This document shows positions 1-8,920 of a stretch of 64,000 nucleotides of DNA, piece after piece (position 1 is the first letter of the stretch; each line of letters begins with the position of its first letter). The notes below the pieces were generated by a model. It worked only from the letters and a program-made list of their open reading frames with translations. It was not told the DNA's origin and searched no databases. Made by a program: the position numbers and the translations under genes. Origin of the DNA: Candidatus Skiveiella danica (GTDB taxonomy: Bacteria; Pseudomonadota; Gammaproteobacteria; Burkholderiales; Burkholderiaceae_C); NCBI GenBank assembly GCA_016721925.1, contig JADKHE010000013.1:186001-250000 (forward strand). Direction: 5' to 3'.

Positions 1-572
1 CCGGCATCAACTCGTTGCAGGAACTTGTCGCGGCAATGAAGAAGAACCCGGGCAAGTTCAACTTCTCGTCCACAGGCGTCGGCAGCCTGTCGCAACTGGG
101 CGTCGAGTTGCTCAAGGTGAAGACCGACACCTATGCCGTGCACATTCCTTACGCCTCGTCGCCGCTGGCCGTGCTGGCCATTCTGCAAGGCGATGTGCAA
201 TTTGCCTGCGTTCCGGCAGTGGCCGTGCTCCCGCAGGTCAAGGCTGGCAAGCTGCGCACGCTCGCGGTGTCGACTGCGCAACGAAGCCAGTTGACCCCGG
301 ACATTCCCACGATGAAGGAAGCCGGCCTTCCCGAGATCGAAAACCTGGCCTGGATGGCCGTGATGGCGCCGGCCAGCACGCCCACCGACATCGTGCAGCG
401 CATGAACCGCGAAATCAATGCCGTTCTGGCCATGCCCGAGGTCCGCGAAAAGCTGCACGCCCAGTACATGGAGCCGATCGGCGGGACACCGGAAGCGCTG
501 CAGAACTTCATGCAGCAGGAACTCCGGGTCATGACCCCGATCATCAAGCGCACCGGCATCACCATCGAGTGA
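1..572 (+). CDS. Bug/TctC-family periplasmic substrate-binding protein, 5'-truncated by window edge
   Basis: C-terminal part of a Bug (Bordetella uptake gene)/TctC receptor, the periplasmic binding component of tripartite tricarboxylate transporters. The open frame enters from the left edge (first full codon at 3), so signal peptide and start lie outside. Seen here: the PGKFNFSSTGVGS strand, the VHIPYASSPLAVLAILQGDVQF segment typical of this fold (in pieces: HIPY, then GDVQFACVPAVAVLPQVKAG), LRTLAVST, and the DIPTMKEAGLPEIE / W.AVMAPASTP signature. Family members bind small carboxylates; orphan Bug genes without tctAB are very common in Burkholderiales, so the ligand cannot be read. The stop TGA at 570-572 is followed almost at once by another ATG (576). 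Confidence 0.93.
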   Translation, partial: GINSLQELVAAMKKNPGKFNFSSTGVGSLSQLGVELLKVKTDTYAVHIPYASSPLAVLAILQGDVQFACVPAVAVLPQVKAGKLRTLAVSTAQRSQLTPDIPTMKEAGLPEIENLAWMAVMAPASTPTDIVQRMNREINAVLAMPEVREKLHAQYMEPIGGTPEALQNFMQQELRVMTPIIKRTGITIE

Positions 573-575
573 GTG

Positions 576-773
576 ATGATCGGCGTCCAGGTCATCCGGC
601 GCCCAGCCGGTGACGAGGAGATCGAGCGGGCGCTGACGCAGCTGGACCAACGTGCCTGCATCTACTTCGGATGCGATGCCGGCGTCGCGAGGAGTTTGCC
701 TTGGACTGGCATCTCGTCCTATCCTGGTTCCTTGACCCGGTCCATGAAAGCGATGGACCTGCTGTGTCAATAA
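576..773 (+). CDS. Short ORF, possible truncated 5' fragment of an anthranilate-synthase-like gene
   Basis: A 66-codon frame begins 3 nt after the receptor stop, so translational coupling is possible. The protein (GVQVIRRPAG..., ALTQLDQRACIYFGCD, YPGSLTRSMKAMD) faintly recalls the N-terminus of fused anthranilate synthases (a G-V-x-V-x-R start, then LDxRxG, then PGRYxxxD), but the match is from memory and weak. It then stops, and the next 480 nt hold no recognisable gene before an IS3 relic. This could be a gene decapitated by the insertion, or simply a spurious frame. Confidence 0.25.
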   Translation: MIGVQVIRRPAGDEEIERALTQLDQRACIYFGCDAGVARSLPWTGISSYPGSLTRSMKAMDLLCQ

Positions 774-1254
774 AGATAGGTTGTTATATTCATCTTTCCT
801 TTTGAGGGCATTGGATGGACATCGCCGAAGGCACTGCTCGTTGAATGGGTCATCGGATGCCCGGGCTGTGTGATGCAGATTGTCACGCCAGATTGAGTGC
901 CCATTGCACCGTTTGGATGCTGCCGCTGTCGTGCAAGAGGGTCGAGCCCATAGCAGCCTAGCTTGATCCACTGCACGCCAGCCCCGGGCACAAGACGCTG
1001 CATCACTCTGTTGCCAAGGCCATGAATAAAGCGACGGGCAACTGTTTGATACTGAGCCTCAGTAGGTGGTGGCATTGACGGCCTTTTGTGCTGGCGGCTG
1101 TTGAATCATCGCCGGCGCTGCCTTTCCCAAGAAGGGCACGCATTCGGTCGTTGTGACGCATCAGCACTGTGACGTCTTGGGCAAACAGGACAACAGCCAG
1201 GTGCCCGTCAACGTCTCGCCAGCCTGAGAAGAAGATAGCCCGACAATGCAAGCA
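774..1254. other. Intergenic stretch with no recognisable gene
   Basis: About 480 nt between the short ORF and the first recognisable transposase codons. Open frames exist on the minus strand but give proteins with no motif I can place. Base composition is more mixed than in the flanking genes, as expected for decayed DNA next to an insertion-sequence remnant. The orfA and 5' orfB parts expected for an IS3 element are not recognisable here. Confidence 0.4.
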
Positions 1255-1927
1255 CGAAACGGTCGGCTACCAACTTATCCACGACATGCTGCGCCCGGAG
1301 TTCCCCGACGTGAACCACAAGCGCGTGTACTGCCTGTTCACCCAGGCCAAGCTGGCCGAGCGCCGGCGCAAGAAGGTCAAGCGAACAGCGTCGGAACGTG
1401 TGCCGCTACGGCTGCCTCATAGAGTCAACGAGGTATGGAGCATGAATTTTGTGATCGACAGCCTCGCACGTGGACGATGCCTGAAGTACCTCACCGTGGC
1501 AGATGACTTCAGCCACGAGAGCGTCGACATCGCGGTGGACTTTGGTATTTCCGGTGAATACGTGACCCGGGTACCGTATCGGGCGGCGTTGTTTCGTGGC
1601 TACCCGCAGGCTGTGCGCACCGGCAACGGCCCGGAGTTCACCGGCCGGGCCTTCATGGCATGGGCGCACAGTCAGTGCATCCTGCACATCTTGATCGAGC
1701 CAAGGCGGTCCATGCAAAACGCCTACATTGAGAGCTTCAACGGCAAGTTCAGGGACAAGTTTCTGAACAAGCACTGGTTTGAAACGCTGCGCCATGCCAG
1801 AAGCGTCACCGAGACCTAGCGACAGGAGTACAACCAGGTCAAGCCCCACGGTAGTTGGGGAAGAATCCCGCCTGCCAGGTTCACCGAGCTACATCTCTCG
1901 ACTCAACGAAAAAACGACTACTCTTGA
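1255..1927 (+). pseudogene. IS3-family transposase (orfB, rve core) relic with mutated DDE triad and in-frame stop
   Basis: Translation from about 1255 follows the OrfB integrase of the IS3 family: VGYQLIHDMLRPEFP, NHKRVYCLF, ASERVPL, KYLTVADDFSHESVDIAVDF, GISGEYVTRV, FRGYPQAVRT, NAYIESFNGKFRD and HWFETLRHAR. It is not functional. The first catalytic Asp (usually WSMDF) is Asn at codon 1444-1446. The second (usually RTDNGPEF) is Gly at 1622-1624. Only the Glu in YIESFNG survives. A TAG at 1817-1819 interrupts the frame, and the expected C-terminal tail (RQEYNQVKPH..., RIPPARF) reads on in frame to the TGA at 1925-1927. The N-terminal HTH part and orfA are missing. Confidence 0.9.
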
Positions 1928-2363
1928 ACCCGGACTTCTGCTGTTGCTTGGTACGGTGGCAGGTAATCACCACCATCGGACTTTGAGCATCGCACCGTAT
2001 GGCTCCCTGCTGGCGCAACGTTTGAAGTCTGGCCAGGAGAGTCGCAACAAAAAGTACTTCGTCCAGCGCCAAATGCCTAGCATTCCCAATGTTCACATCC
2101 CTCGGGGCAGCCCAACCCAGCACGCGCAGGGTCACGCGTCAAACCCGATCACGACCTTGCGCTTCCATCCGGGCATCGCCCTCGCAATCGCCCTCGGACA
2201 CTGCACGTAATGCGACTCGGAGCAAACCTGCGTCTTCGTTGGTGACGCAACAAGATTAGGAGTTCATCCCTAACCAAATAGCGATTGGCAGGCTACATTT
2301 CTAGCGTCTTTTGGATGGTAGAAATCTTTTCGATGGTTGGTATTCTTTCTGCTGGAGGCCTTG
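1928..2363. other. Intergenic stretch, no recognisable gene; holds the promoter region of the phasin gene
   Basis: About 435 nt of less GC-rich DNA between the transposase relic and the phasin start. No protein motif or RNA gene is recognisable on either strand. The last ~100 nt (AT-rich, around 2230-2340) must carry the promoter of the phasin gene, but no clear -35/-10 pair or operator stands out. Confidence 0.4.
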
Positions 2364-2939
2364 ATGGTCAAGAAACTGCAAAAAACAAGCGCTGCGAAGA
2401 AATCCCCTGCTCAACTTCCGGGCGCGGTCAAAGATTCGGCGCAACAGATCTGGCTGGCCGGATTGGCCGCCTTCACCAAAGCCCAGAATGAGGGCGGCAA
2501 GGTGTTCGAGACCTTGGCCAAGGAAGGCCTGTCGATCCAGCGCAAGACCCAAGCTGCAGCTGAAGAAAAGATCACCGAGGCGACCAGCAAGATGGCCAAC
2601 ATGGCGACCGGCATCACGTCCAAAGCCACTGGCCAATGGGACAAGTTGGAGAACATCTTCGAGGAACGCGTGGCCAAGGCCCTCAACAAACTGGGCGTGC
2701 CCTCCTCCAAGGACGTGGACGCATTGATTGCCCGCATCGACGAGCTCAACAAGAGCGTGCAACAGCTGTCGGCCAAGGCGGCCGCTTCCGCCAAGGCAAG
2801 CGCTCCCAAGACGGTTGCGGCAAAGCCGGTGGGCAAGCGTGCACCGAAGCCGGTCAAGAACGCCGCCAAACCCGCGACCAAGCGCGCAGTGACCCGAAAG
2901 GCAGCTGCCCCGGCCAAGACCGAAGCGGCTGGGACATAA
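2364..2939 (+). CDS. Phasin-family PHA granule-associated protein with Ala/Lys-rich tail
   Basis: 191 aa. The N-terminal ~115 residues are the phasin-like amphipathic helix region (IWLAGLAAFTKAQNEGGKVF, then ETLAKEGLSIQRKTQ and coiled-coil heptads to LNKLGVPSSKDVDALIARID). This matches PhaI/PhaF-type proteins that coat polyhydroxyalkanoate granules. Residues ~140-191 form an Ala/Lys/Pro-rich, histone-H1-like tail (KPVGKRAPKPVKNAAKPATK) as in PhaF, which binds DNA and tethers granules to the nucleoid. ATG 2364 is chosen over the upstream TTG at 2337 because a GGAG ribosome site sits just before it and MVKKLQK is a typical phasin start. It is monocistronic, followed by a strong terminator. No PHA synthase is in the window. 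Confidence 0.88.
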   Translation: MVKKLQKTSAAKKSPAQLPGAVKDSAQQIWLAGLAAFTKAQNEGGKVFETLAKEGLSIQRKTQAAAEEKITEATSKMANMATGITSKATGQWDKLENIFEERVAKALNKLGVPSSKDVDALIARIDELNKSVQQLSAKAAASAKASAPKTVAAKPVGKRAPKPVKNAAKPATKRAVTRKAAAPAKTEAAGT

Positions 2940-2986
2940 GGTGCAAAGAATGATCCCGGTTGGCCTTCGGGCGGCATGACAGCGAG

Positions 2987-3018
2987 AAAAGGGGCGACGG
3001 GTTCGCCCCTTTTGTTTT
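2987..3018 (+). terminator. Intrinsic terminator after the phasin gene
   Basis: Perfect 11-bp stem AAAAGGGGCGA / TCGCCCCTTTT with the 5-nt loop CGGGT, followed by TTTTGTTTT. It lies 47 nt after the phasin stop and ends the phasin transcript before the patatin gene. Confidence 0.9.
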
Positions 3019-3074
3019 CCTGACCTGCTGCAGCGCAGCAAATATTCCGGCCTTGCCCATCTACACTGACTGAC

Positions 3075-4412
3075 ATGAGCACGAAAAAACCGCGTTCCCT
3101 TCGCCTTGTCACCCCACCCGCGAACGAACGCGCGTTGCCTCCATCGCGCGCCGCAGCACCGCAGCCCAAGCGAGGCGCCCACAAACCTCGGGTCGCCTTG
3201 GCACTGGCAGGTGGCGGGCCGTTGGGTGCCATCTATGAAATCGGCGCCCTCTGCGCGCTGGATGAATCCCTTGAAGGCATTGATCTGACCCAACTGGACC
3301 ATTACGTGGGGGTGTCAGCTGGTGGTTTTCTGGCCGCTGCCCTTGCCAACGGCATGACGCCGCGAGAACTGTGCGACGGATTCATTGAAAACAGCGACGA
3401 GAGCGCCGAGGTGTTTGATCCGTCCTGGCTGACCGTCCCCGCCTGGGGCGAGTTCGCCCGACGGTCCATCATGATGCCGGGACTTGTCGCGGCCGCCCTG
3501 TGGCGACTGCTGGTAGAACGGCGGTCCTTGATCAGTGCACTGGAAAAGCTGGGGCCTGGACTGCCCACCGGCGTGTTTGCCAATGACGATGTGGACCGGC
3601 GCCTGGCCGCCCTTTTCGCCCGCGCCGGCCGCACCAACGATTTCCGCCAGCTCAAGACCCAGCTGACCTTGGTCGCCACGAACTTGGACAGTGGGGAGGC
3701 CGCGCCGTTTGGCCGGCCGGGCTGGGACCACGTCCCGATTTCCAAGGCGGTTCAGGCGAGTTCGGCGCTGCCGGGCTTGTTTCCACCCGTGGAGATCGAC
3801 GCGCACTATTACGTGGATGGCGCCCTCAAGAAGACCATGCATGCCTCGGTGGCGCTGGACGAGGGCATGGACCTGATGCTGTGCATGAATCCGCTGGTGC
3901 CTTTCGACGCCACGCTGCCCGAGATCACCCAGGTGATGCAGCGCGGCTTGCCGCCTGAAAAGCGACGCATTCCGCGCATCGTGGACGGCGGCCTCCCGGC
4001 GGTACTCAGCCAGACTTTCCGCTCCATCATTCACTCTCGGATGGAGCTCGGCATCAAGGGATACGAACGCGCCTATCCGGACACCGACATCCTCCTGTTC
4101 GAGCCTGACCACCGTGATCCGGAGCTGTACCTGGCCAATACGTTCAGCTATGCCCAGCGTCGTCACCTGGCCGAGCACGCCTATCAGCAGACCCGGGCAA
4201 TGTTGCGTTCGCGGCGCGCCGCCTTCTCGGCCCGCCTCGCCCGCCACGGCATCACCCTGAACAACGATGTGCTGGATGATCCCAAACGGCGCCTGGTCGT
4301 ACCAACGAAACCGCGCAGCCGGATCGGTCAGGCCATCGTTTCCTTGCAGGAGACGATGGAGGACCTGGGCGATATGGTCACGCCAAAAGCACGACGCCAC
4401 GGCGCCGCCTGA
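3075..4412 (+). CDS. Patatin-like phospholipase
   Basis: 445 aa. Patatin-domain serine lipid acyl hydrolase. The oxyanion glycine loop is ALAGGGPLGAIYEIG (residues ~43-57), the nucleophile elbow GVSAGG (~77-82) and the catalytic Asp motif YVDGA (~249-253), so the Ser/Asp dyad is intact. The first ~38 residues are basic and Pro-rich with no signal peptide, so it is probably cytoplasmic or granule/membrane peripheral. Following the phasin, a role on lipid or PHA inclusions is possible but inferred. The C-terminal ~130 residues (SYAQRRHLAEHAYQQTR) are helical and family-typical. Not related closely to the second patatin at 34850. Confidence 0.88.
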   Translation: MSTKKPRSLRLVTPPANERALPPSRAAAPQPKRGAHKPRVALALAGGGPLGAIYEIGALCALDESLEGIDLTQLDHYVGVSAGGFLAAALANGMTPRELCDGFIENSDESAEVFDPSWLTVPAWGEFARRSIMMPGLVAAALWRLLVERRSLISALEKLGPGLPTGVFANDDVDRRLAALFARAGRTNDFRQLKTQLTLVATNLDSGEAAPFGRPGWDHVPISKAVQASSALPGLFPPVEIDAHYYVDGALKKTMHASVALDEGMDLMLCMNPLVPFDATLPEITQVMQRGLPPEKRRIPRIVDGGLPAVLSQTFRSIIHSRMELGIKGYERAYPDTDILLFEPDHRDPELYLANTFSYAQRRHLAEHAYQQTRAMLRSRRAAFSARLARHGITLNNDVLDDPKRRLVVPTKPRSRIGQAIVSLQETMEDLGDMVTPKARRHGAA

Positions 4413-4542
4413 AGCCGGGTGGCGTTCGCCCTGAGAGCCATTCGGCGTCATGGCCGCGCCAGGGTGTGCGGAGGGAAGCGGCGTGCGGCCAGGTGATCTG
4501 GCGATTGGGGTAGAGTCGGCACAATATCGGAGGAAGACATCC

Positions 4543-5205
4543 ATGGCGAAAAAAGCGCCACGCCGCACCGCGGAACGCATTCTGGAGGTGACGCTGGAGT
4601 TGTTCAACCGCTTCGGCGAACCGAACGTATCGACCACGCTGATTTCGGCCGAACTGAACATCAGCCCGGGCAATCTCTACTACCACTATCCGGCCAAGGA
4701 TGAGCTGATCAACAGCCTGTTCGACCGCTACGAGCGCTCGCTCAGCGAACTGCTCAACGCCAGCGACAACGTGCGCGATGTCGAGGATGCGTGGTTCTTC
4801 ATGCACACGCTTTTCGAACTGATCTGGCAGTACCGCTTCCTGTACCGCGACCTCAACGACCTGCTCAGCAAGAACCGCCGCCTCGAGACGCATTTCCAGT
4901 GGGTTCTGAAGAACAAGACCCGCGCGGTCAAAGCCTTGCTTGATGGCATGAGCCGCGCCGGCTCCATTGACATCGACTCTCGCGAAGTGGAGGCCACGGC
5001 CACCAGCATGGTGGTTGTGCTGACCTACTGGCTGAGCTATGAATACGTGCGAGACCCGCGCCGCGCACTGGAGCCCGAGCATGCGCAACTGGCCCTGATG
5101 CGCGGCGCCCACCATGTGCTCAATCTGTTGATGCCCTACCTGGAGCTGGGCCAGCGCCAGCACCTGATGACCCTGGTGACGGCCTACGACTCCAGCGATT
5201 CCTGA
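4543..5205 (+). CDS. TetR/AcrR-family transcriptional regulator
   Basis: 220 aa. The N-terminal TetR HTH is clear: TAERILEVTLELFNRFGEPN, then STTLISAELNISPGNLYYHY and the KDEL helix (residues ~8-60). The C-terminal ~150 residues form the ligand/dimer domain (WFFMHTLFELIWQYRFLYRDL, then TSMVVVLTYWLSYEYVRDPR), a type with a conserved all-helical C-terminal domain. ATG 4543 is preceded by GGAGGA. An upstream in-frame ATG at 4450 would add 31 residues without family support. It is probably co-transcribed with the TPR gene 20 nt downstream. Ligand and targets unknown; proximity to phasin and patatin suggests lipid or PHA metabolism. Confidence 0.9.
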   Translation: MAKKAPRRTAERILEVTLELFNRFGEPNVSTTLISAELNISPGNLYYHYPAKDELINSLFDRYERSLSELLNASDNVRDVEDAWFFMHTLFELIWQYRFLYRDLNDLLSKNRRLETHFQWVLKNKTRAVKALLDGMSRAGSIDIDSREVEATATSMVVVLTYWLSYEYVRDPRRALEPEHAQLALMRGAHHVLNLLMPYLELGQRQHLMTLVTAYDSSDS

Positions 5206-5225
5206 ACGGCATCCGCCGTCGCATC

Positions 5226-5999
5226 ATGCTGTCGTGGACCCCCTTTCCATTCATCGGCGCCTATGTCTATGACACGGGTTGCGTCGCGCAGCACTGGAAG
5301 CGGTTGCATGCGGGCGACGCGGAGCCGATGCCGGGTGACGATGCGGTGCTTCAAGCGTGGGCGCATTTCCACAACGGTTTTTTTCAAAGCGCCTTGGAGT
5401 CCGGCCTGGATCTGGGCCCCGCAGGTGTCACCGTAGCCAACAAGGCGTGCTGCGTTTACGCCAACTACCTTGAGCCCTCGGAGAAAAGCCGGCTCGACCT
5501 GTTTCTGGAGACGGCGGAGCGCGCGCGGATGCAGGCCACGATTGAACCGCTCAATCCCGCCGCATGGTACTGGCAAGCCTACGCCCTGGGGCGCTACAGC
5601 CAGGGCATCAGCGTCGCGAAGGCGTTGGCCGAAGGCCTGGGGCAGCGCATTCGCGCAGCGCTGGAAGAGACCCTCCGGTTGCAGCCCTTGCACGCCGACG
5701 CCCATGTGGCGCTCGGTGCCTTTCATGCCGAGGTCATCGACAAGGTCGGTCCGCTGATCGGACGCATGACCTATGGCGCCCGCAAGGATGTGGGTCTGGC
5801 GATGTACCGAAAGGCACTGGTGCTGAACCCCGATTCGGCCATGGCCAGGCTCGAGTACGCGCGCGGACTGGTCATGCTCGAAGGCAACCCGGACAGCCCC
5901 GAGGCCACCCGCCTGTACGAACAGGCAGCCGCCATTGAACCGATGGATGCCAAGGAAAGACTGGACCGGGACCTGGCGCAGGCTGAACTCGGAGATTAG
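5226..5999 (+). CDS. Tetratricopeptide-repeat-like protein of unknown function
   Basis: 257 aa, helical-repeat protein without signal peptide. TPR-type helices are visible near residues 140-160 (ALEETLRLQPLHADAHVALG) and 190-215 (YRKALVLNPDSAMARLEYAR), with a last one at 225-245 (EATRLYEQAAAIEPMD). The N-terminal half (FPFIGAYVYDTGCVAQHWKR) is not recognisable. It follows the TetR gene by 20 nt and probably shares its transcript. Likely a protein-protein adaptor; partner unknown. Confidence 0.75.
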   Translation: MLSWTPFPFIGAYVYDTGCVAQHWKRLHAGDAEPMPGDDAVLQAWAHFHNGFFQSALESGLDLGPAGVTVANKACCVYANYLEPSEKSRLDLFLETAERARMQATIEPLNPAAWYWQAYALGRYSQGISVAKALAEGLGQRIRAALEETLRLQPLHADAHVALGAFHAEVIDKVGPLIGRMTYGARKDVGLAMYRKALVLNPDSAMARLEYARGLVMLEGNPDSPEATRLYEQAAAIEPMDAKERLDRDLAQAELGD

Positions 6000-6060
6000 C
6001 GACTATTCCAGGCAATTCCCATCGTCAAACGGTCATTTTTTGCTTCAATAAATATAGCAA

Positions 6061-6855
6061 TCACCGGCCGGGTTGCGGACGGCCCGATGATGAGCCGTAA
6101 CGCTCCTGGGCGATCACCAGCAGGCCGTCGAAGATCAGGCTCTCCACCAGTTCGAACTCCACCGAGAGGGAGGGCGCCATCTTCCAGCCGGCGCCACCGG
6201 TCATGAAACAGGCCGGTTCAACACCGCAGTGCTGCCGGACATTGCGAACCATGCACTCCACCGCACCGGCGATGGCATAGGTGCCCCCGCTGGTGAGCGC
6301 ATCACTGGTGTTGGTCGGGAATGCGCGCACCTCACCCGTCGGCACGTGCAAGCCGGCCGTGCCGGACTCCAGCGCCCGCAGCATGATGCCGTGGCCAGGC
6401 AGGATCAGGCCGCCCAAGAAATGACCGTGTGCGTCGATGGCCTCGACCGTGACAGCGGTCCCCACCATGACCACAACCATGGGCCTTGGCGTGCCGCGGG
6501 CGCGCATCCGGTGGTTCGCTCCGATCATGGCCACCCAGCGGTCCGGACCCAGTCGAGAAGGATGGTCGTAGCCGTTGACCAGACCCGCTTCGGCGGTACT
6601 GGAAACAACCCAGTTCGCCGACACGTCCCAGATCTCCATCTGTTCCTGCACCCGGCGCTTGACCGCGTCACCTGCGACGATGCAGCCCAGCATGAGGTCC
6701 GGCGGCCGCAAAGCGGCCCATTCGCCCTCGGCCAGCTTCTCGATGTTCTCCAGGAATTCAACCCCCTGCGCCAACACCTGCGCGCCCGGTTCGGGCGCAT
6801 CGTAAAGCGCCCACTTGAGCCGGGTGTTGCCCACATCGATTGCCATCAAGGTCAT
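6061..6855 (-). CDS. coaX: Type III pantothenate kinase
   Basis: 264 aa from the ATG at 6855. Phosphorylates pantothenate, the first step of CoA synthesis, using the ASKHA fold and a monovalent cation. Seen: the phosphate loop AIDVGNTRLKW at the N-terminus, the LGPDRW pantothenate/DR motif, VMVGTAVTVEAI (second phosphate motif) and the C-terminal MTGGAG. Two other in-frame ATGs (6846 and 6864) are possible; 6855 (MTLMAID) matches the usual CoaX start. In many betaproteobacteria coaX follows birA; here that partner is not adjacent. Convergent with the TPR gene and divergent from the LysM gene. Confidence 0.94.
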   Translation of the reverse strand: MTLMAIDVGNTRLKWALYDAPEPGAQVLAQGVEFLENIEKLAEGEWAALRPPDLMLGCIVAGDAVKRRVQEQMEIWDVSANWVVSSTAEAGLVNGYDHPSRLGPDRWVAMIGANHRMRARGTPRPMVVVMVGTAVTVEAIDAHGHFLGGLILPGHGIMLRALESGTAGLHVPTGEVRAFPTNTSDALTSGGTYAIAGAVECMVRNVRQHCGVEPACFMTGGAGWKMAPSLSVEFELVESLIFDGLLVIAQERYGSSSGRPQPGR

Positions 6856-6942
6856 GCGCCGCATTATTGCGGGTTTCGCAAGACCGCCGGATGCGGGAAC
6901 GGTTAAAGTGGCCGCTTCATCACTCGCACAGGGGCACTCATC

Positions 6943-7449
6943 ATGGGCATGTTCAGTTTTATCAAGGAAGCCGGCGAAAAGCTGTTCGGGCACAAAGAAG
7001 TTGAAAAAGCCGCAGAAGCAGCGGCCGGTGACCCGGCGACTCAAGCGACGCTGGACGAACTCAACACCAAGGCGGCCCATGCAATTCGCGACTACATCGA
7101 AACCCAGAACCTGGGTGTTTCGGGTTTGTATGTCTCGTTTGATGGCGCCAGCGGCAAAGTGACGGTGCAGGGTGAGGCGCCAACGCAGGAAGCCAGCGAA
7201 AAGGTCACGCTGTGCTGCGGCAATGTCGGCGGCGTGACGGAAGTGGAAAACCTGATGTCCGTCGCCGAACCTGCAGACGAGGCCCGCTACCACGATGTTG
7301 TTCGTGGCGACACGCTTTCGGCCATTGCCAAGACCTACTATGGCAATGCCAACAGATACCCTGTGATCTTCGAGGCCAACAAGCCGATGCTCAGCCATCC
7401 CGACAAGATCTATCCTGGGCAGAAGCTGCGCATTCCGCCGCTAGCCTGA
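6943..7449 (+). CDS. lysM: BON and LysM domain protein (Kbp/YgaU-like)
   Basis: 168 aa, two domains as in E. coli YgaU/Kbp. Residues ~35-105 are a BON domain (DYIETQNLGVSGLYVSFDG, KVTVQGEAPTQEASEKV, GVTEVENLM). Residues ~112-165 are one LysM repeat (YHDVVRGDTLSAIAKTYYG, then KPMLSHPDKIYPGQKLRIP). E. coli Kbp is a cytoplasmic potassium-binding protein; LysM otherwise binds peptidoglycan. There is no signal peptide here, which favours the cytoplasmic Kbp-like role. Divergent from coaX with a 87-nt gap. Confidence 0.9.
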   Translation: MGMFSFIKEAGEKLFGHKEVEKAAEAAAGDPATQATLDELNTKAAHAIRDYIETQNLGVSGLYVSFDGASGKVTVQGEAPTQEASEKVTLCCGNVGGVTEVENLMSVAEPADEARYHDVVRGDTLSAIAKTYYGNANRYPVIFEANKPMLSHPDKIYPGQKLRIPPLA

Positions 7450-7474
7450 AACGCTGCCTGACGCCGGTGCCGGC

Positions 7475-8920
7475 ATGGACATCACCGACCTTTCTGCCAG
7501 CGCGCTCTCGGTTGCGATTCACGAACGTCGGATCTCGTGCCGGGAGGTGATGCAGGCTTACCTGGAGCGCATCCAGTGGGTCAACCCGCGCTTCAATGCG
7601 ATCGTCAACCTCCAGAACCCGGCAGACCTGTTGCAGCAGGCGGACGATCGCGACGTGATGCTGGCCCGCGGCGAATCGATGGGATGGATGCACGGCATGC
7701 CGCAGGCCATCAAGGATCTGTCCAATACCGCGGGTGTGCGCACCACGCTCGGCTCGCCCCTGATGCGTGATTTCGTCCCTGCCACCGACAGTCTGATGGT
7801 GCGGCGGATGAAGGCGGCCGGCTGCATCGTGATCGGCAAGACGAACGTGCCCGAATTCGGCCTGGGTTCACACACCTTCAACACGGTGTTCGGACCCACA
7901 CGCAATGCGTTCGATCCCGCCTTGTCAGCGGGTGGCAGCAGCGGCGGCGCCGCCGTGGCTCTGGCCCAGCGACTGCTTCCGGTGGCGGATGGATCGGACT
8001 TCATGGGCAGTTTGCGCAACCCCGCCGCCTGGAACAACGTGTTCGGGCTGCGGCCTTCCCAGGGCCGAGTGCCCATGCTCCCGGCCCAGGACGTCTGGAT
8101 CTCCCAGTTGGGCACCGAGGGGCCCATGGCGCGCAACGTGCAGGATCTTGCGCAACTGCTGGCGATTCAGGCCGGCTTCGACCCACAAGCGCCTCTTTCA
8201 ATTGCAGACGATGGCCAGCGGTTCCTCGGATCCCTGCACATGGAAGCCACGAACGTGGCTCGCGCACGCATCGGCTGGCTGGGCGACCTCGGCGGCCATC
8301 TTCCGATGGAGGCGGGCATCCTCGAAGTCTGTGAACAGGCGCTGCAACGGCTGGCGGGTCTGGGTTGCCGGGTGGAGCCCGCAGCCTTGGGCATGGAGCC
8401 ATCGCGTATCTGGGAGGGCTGGCTGGTCTGGCGCAAGCTGCTGGTTGCGTCGCGCATCGCGCCCTTCCTGCTGAAAGCGGACAACCGCCGGCACATCAAG
8501 CCGGAAGCGCTGTGGGAACATGATCAGGCGCAGGGCGTCACCGGTGCCCAGTTCATGTCGGCCAGCACGACGCGGACGGCGTTCTACCTGCGGATGCTCG
8601 CACTATTCGAGGGGTACGACTACCTGGCACTGCCCGTGGCACAGGTCTGGCCGTTCGACGTTGATGCGCGCTGGCCGCAGCAGATCAATGGCGTTCCCAT
8701 GGACACCTACCACCGGTGGATGGAGGTCGTGATCTATGCCACCTTCGCGGGTCTGCCCTGCATCAGTGTTCCGGCGGGATTCAACGCAGACGGACTGCCG
8801 ATGGGTCTGCAGCTCATCGGCCGGCCGCAGGCCGATTTCGCTTTACTGCAGCTGGCCCACGCCTATGAACAGGTCGCGCAGGACGTGCTTCAGAGAGCGC
8901 CGATCCAGCAGGCGCGTTGA
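7475..8920 (+). CDS. Amidase-signature family hydrolase
   Basis: 481 aa amidase. The catalytic Ser-cisSer-Lys triad is present: Lys in GMPQAIKDL, cis-Ser in SAGGSSGGAAV and the nucleophile in DGSDFMGSLRNPA, followed by NVFGLRPSQGRVP. Typical length for an AS-family enzyme hydrolysing aryl or aliphatic amides; the substrate cannot be read. Starts 25 nt after the LysM gene. Its last 31 nt overlap the 3' end of the convergent LuxR-type gene. Confidence 0.92.
   Translation: MDITDLSASALSVAIHERRISCREVMQAYLERIQWVNPRFNAIVNLQNPADLLQQADDRDVMLARGESMGWMHGMPQAIKDLSNTAGVRTTLGSPLMRDFVPATDSLMVRRMKAAGCIVIGKTNVPEFGLGSHTFNTVFGPTRNAFDPALSAGGSSGGAAVALAQRLLPVADGSDFMGSLRNPAAWNNVFGLRPSQGRVPMLPAQDVWISQLGTEGPMARNVQDLAQLLAIQAGFDPQAPLSIADDGQRFLGSLHMEATNVARARIGWLGDLGGHLPMEAGILEVCEQALQRLAGLGCRVEPAALGMEPSRIWEGWLVWRKLLVASRIAPFLLKADNRRHIKPEALWEHDQAQGVTGAQFMSASTTRTAFYLRMLALFEGYDYLALPVAQVWPFDVDARWPQQINGVPMDTYHRWMEVVIYATFAGLPCISVPAGFNADGLPMGLQLIGRPQADFALLQLAHAYEQVAQDVLQRAPIQQAR

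Noticed and set aside
6001..6060. A seventh copy of the dispersed repeat on the minus strand
   Set aside because: Only the right half (TGACCGTTTGACGATGGGA) matches; the ATAGC block and spacing do not, so it is listed only as a related half-copy.
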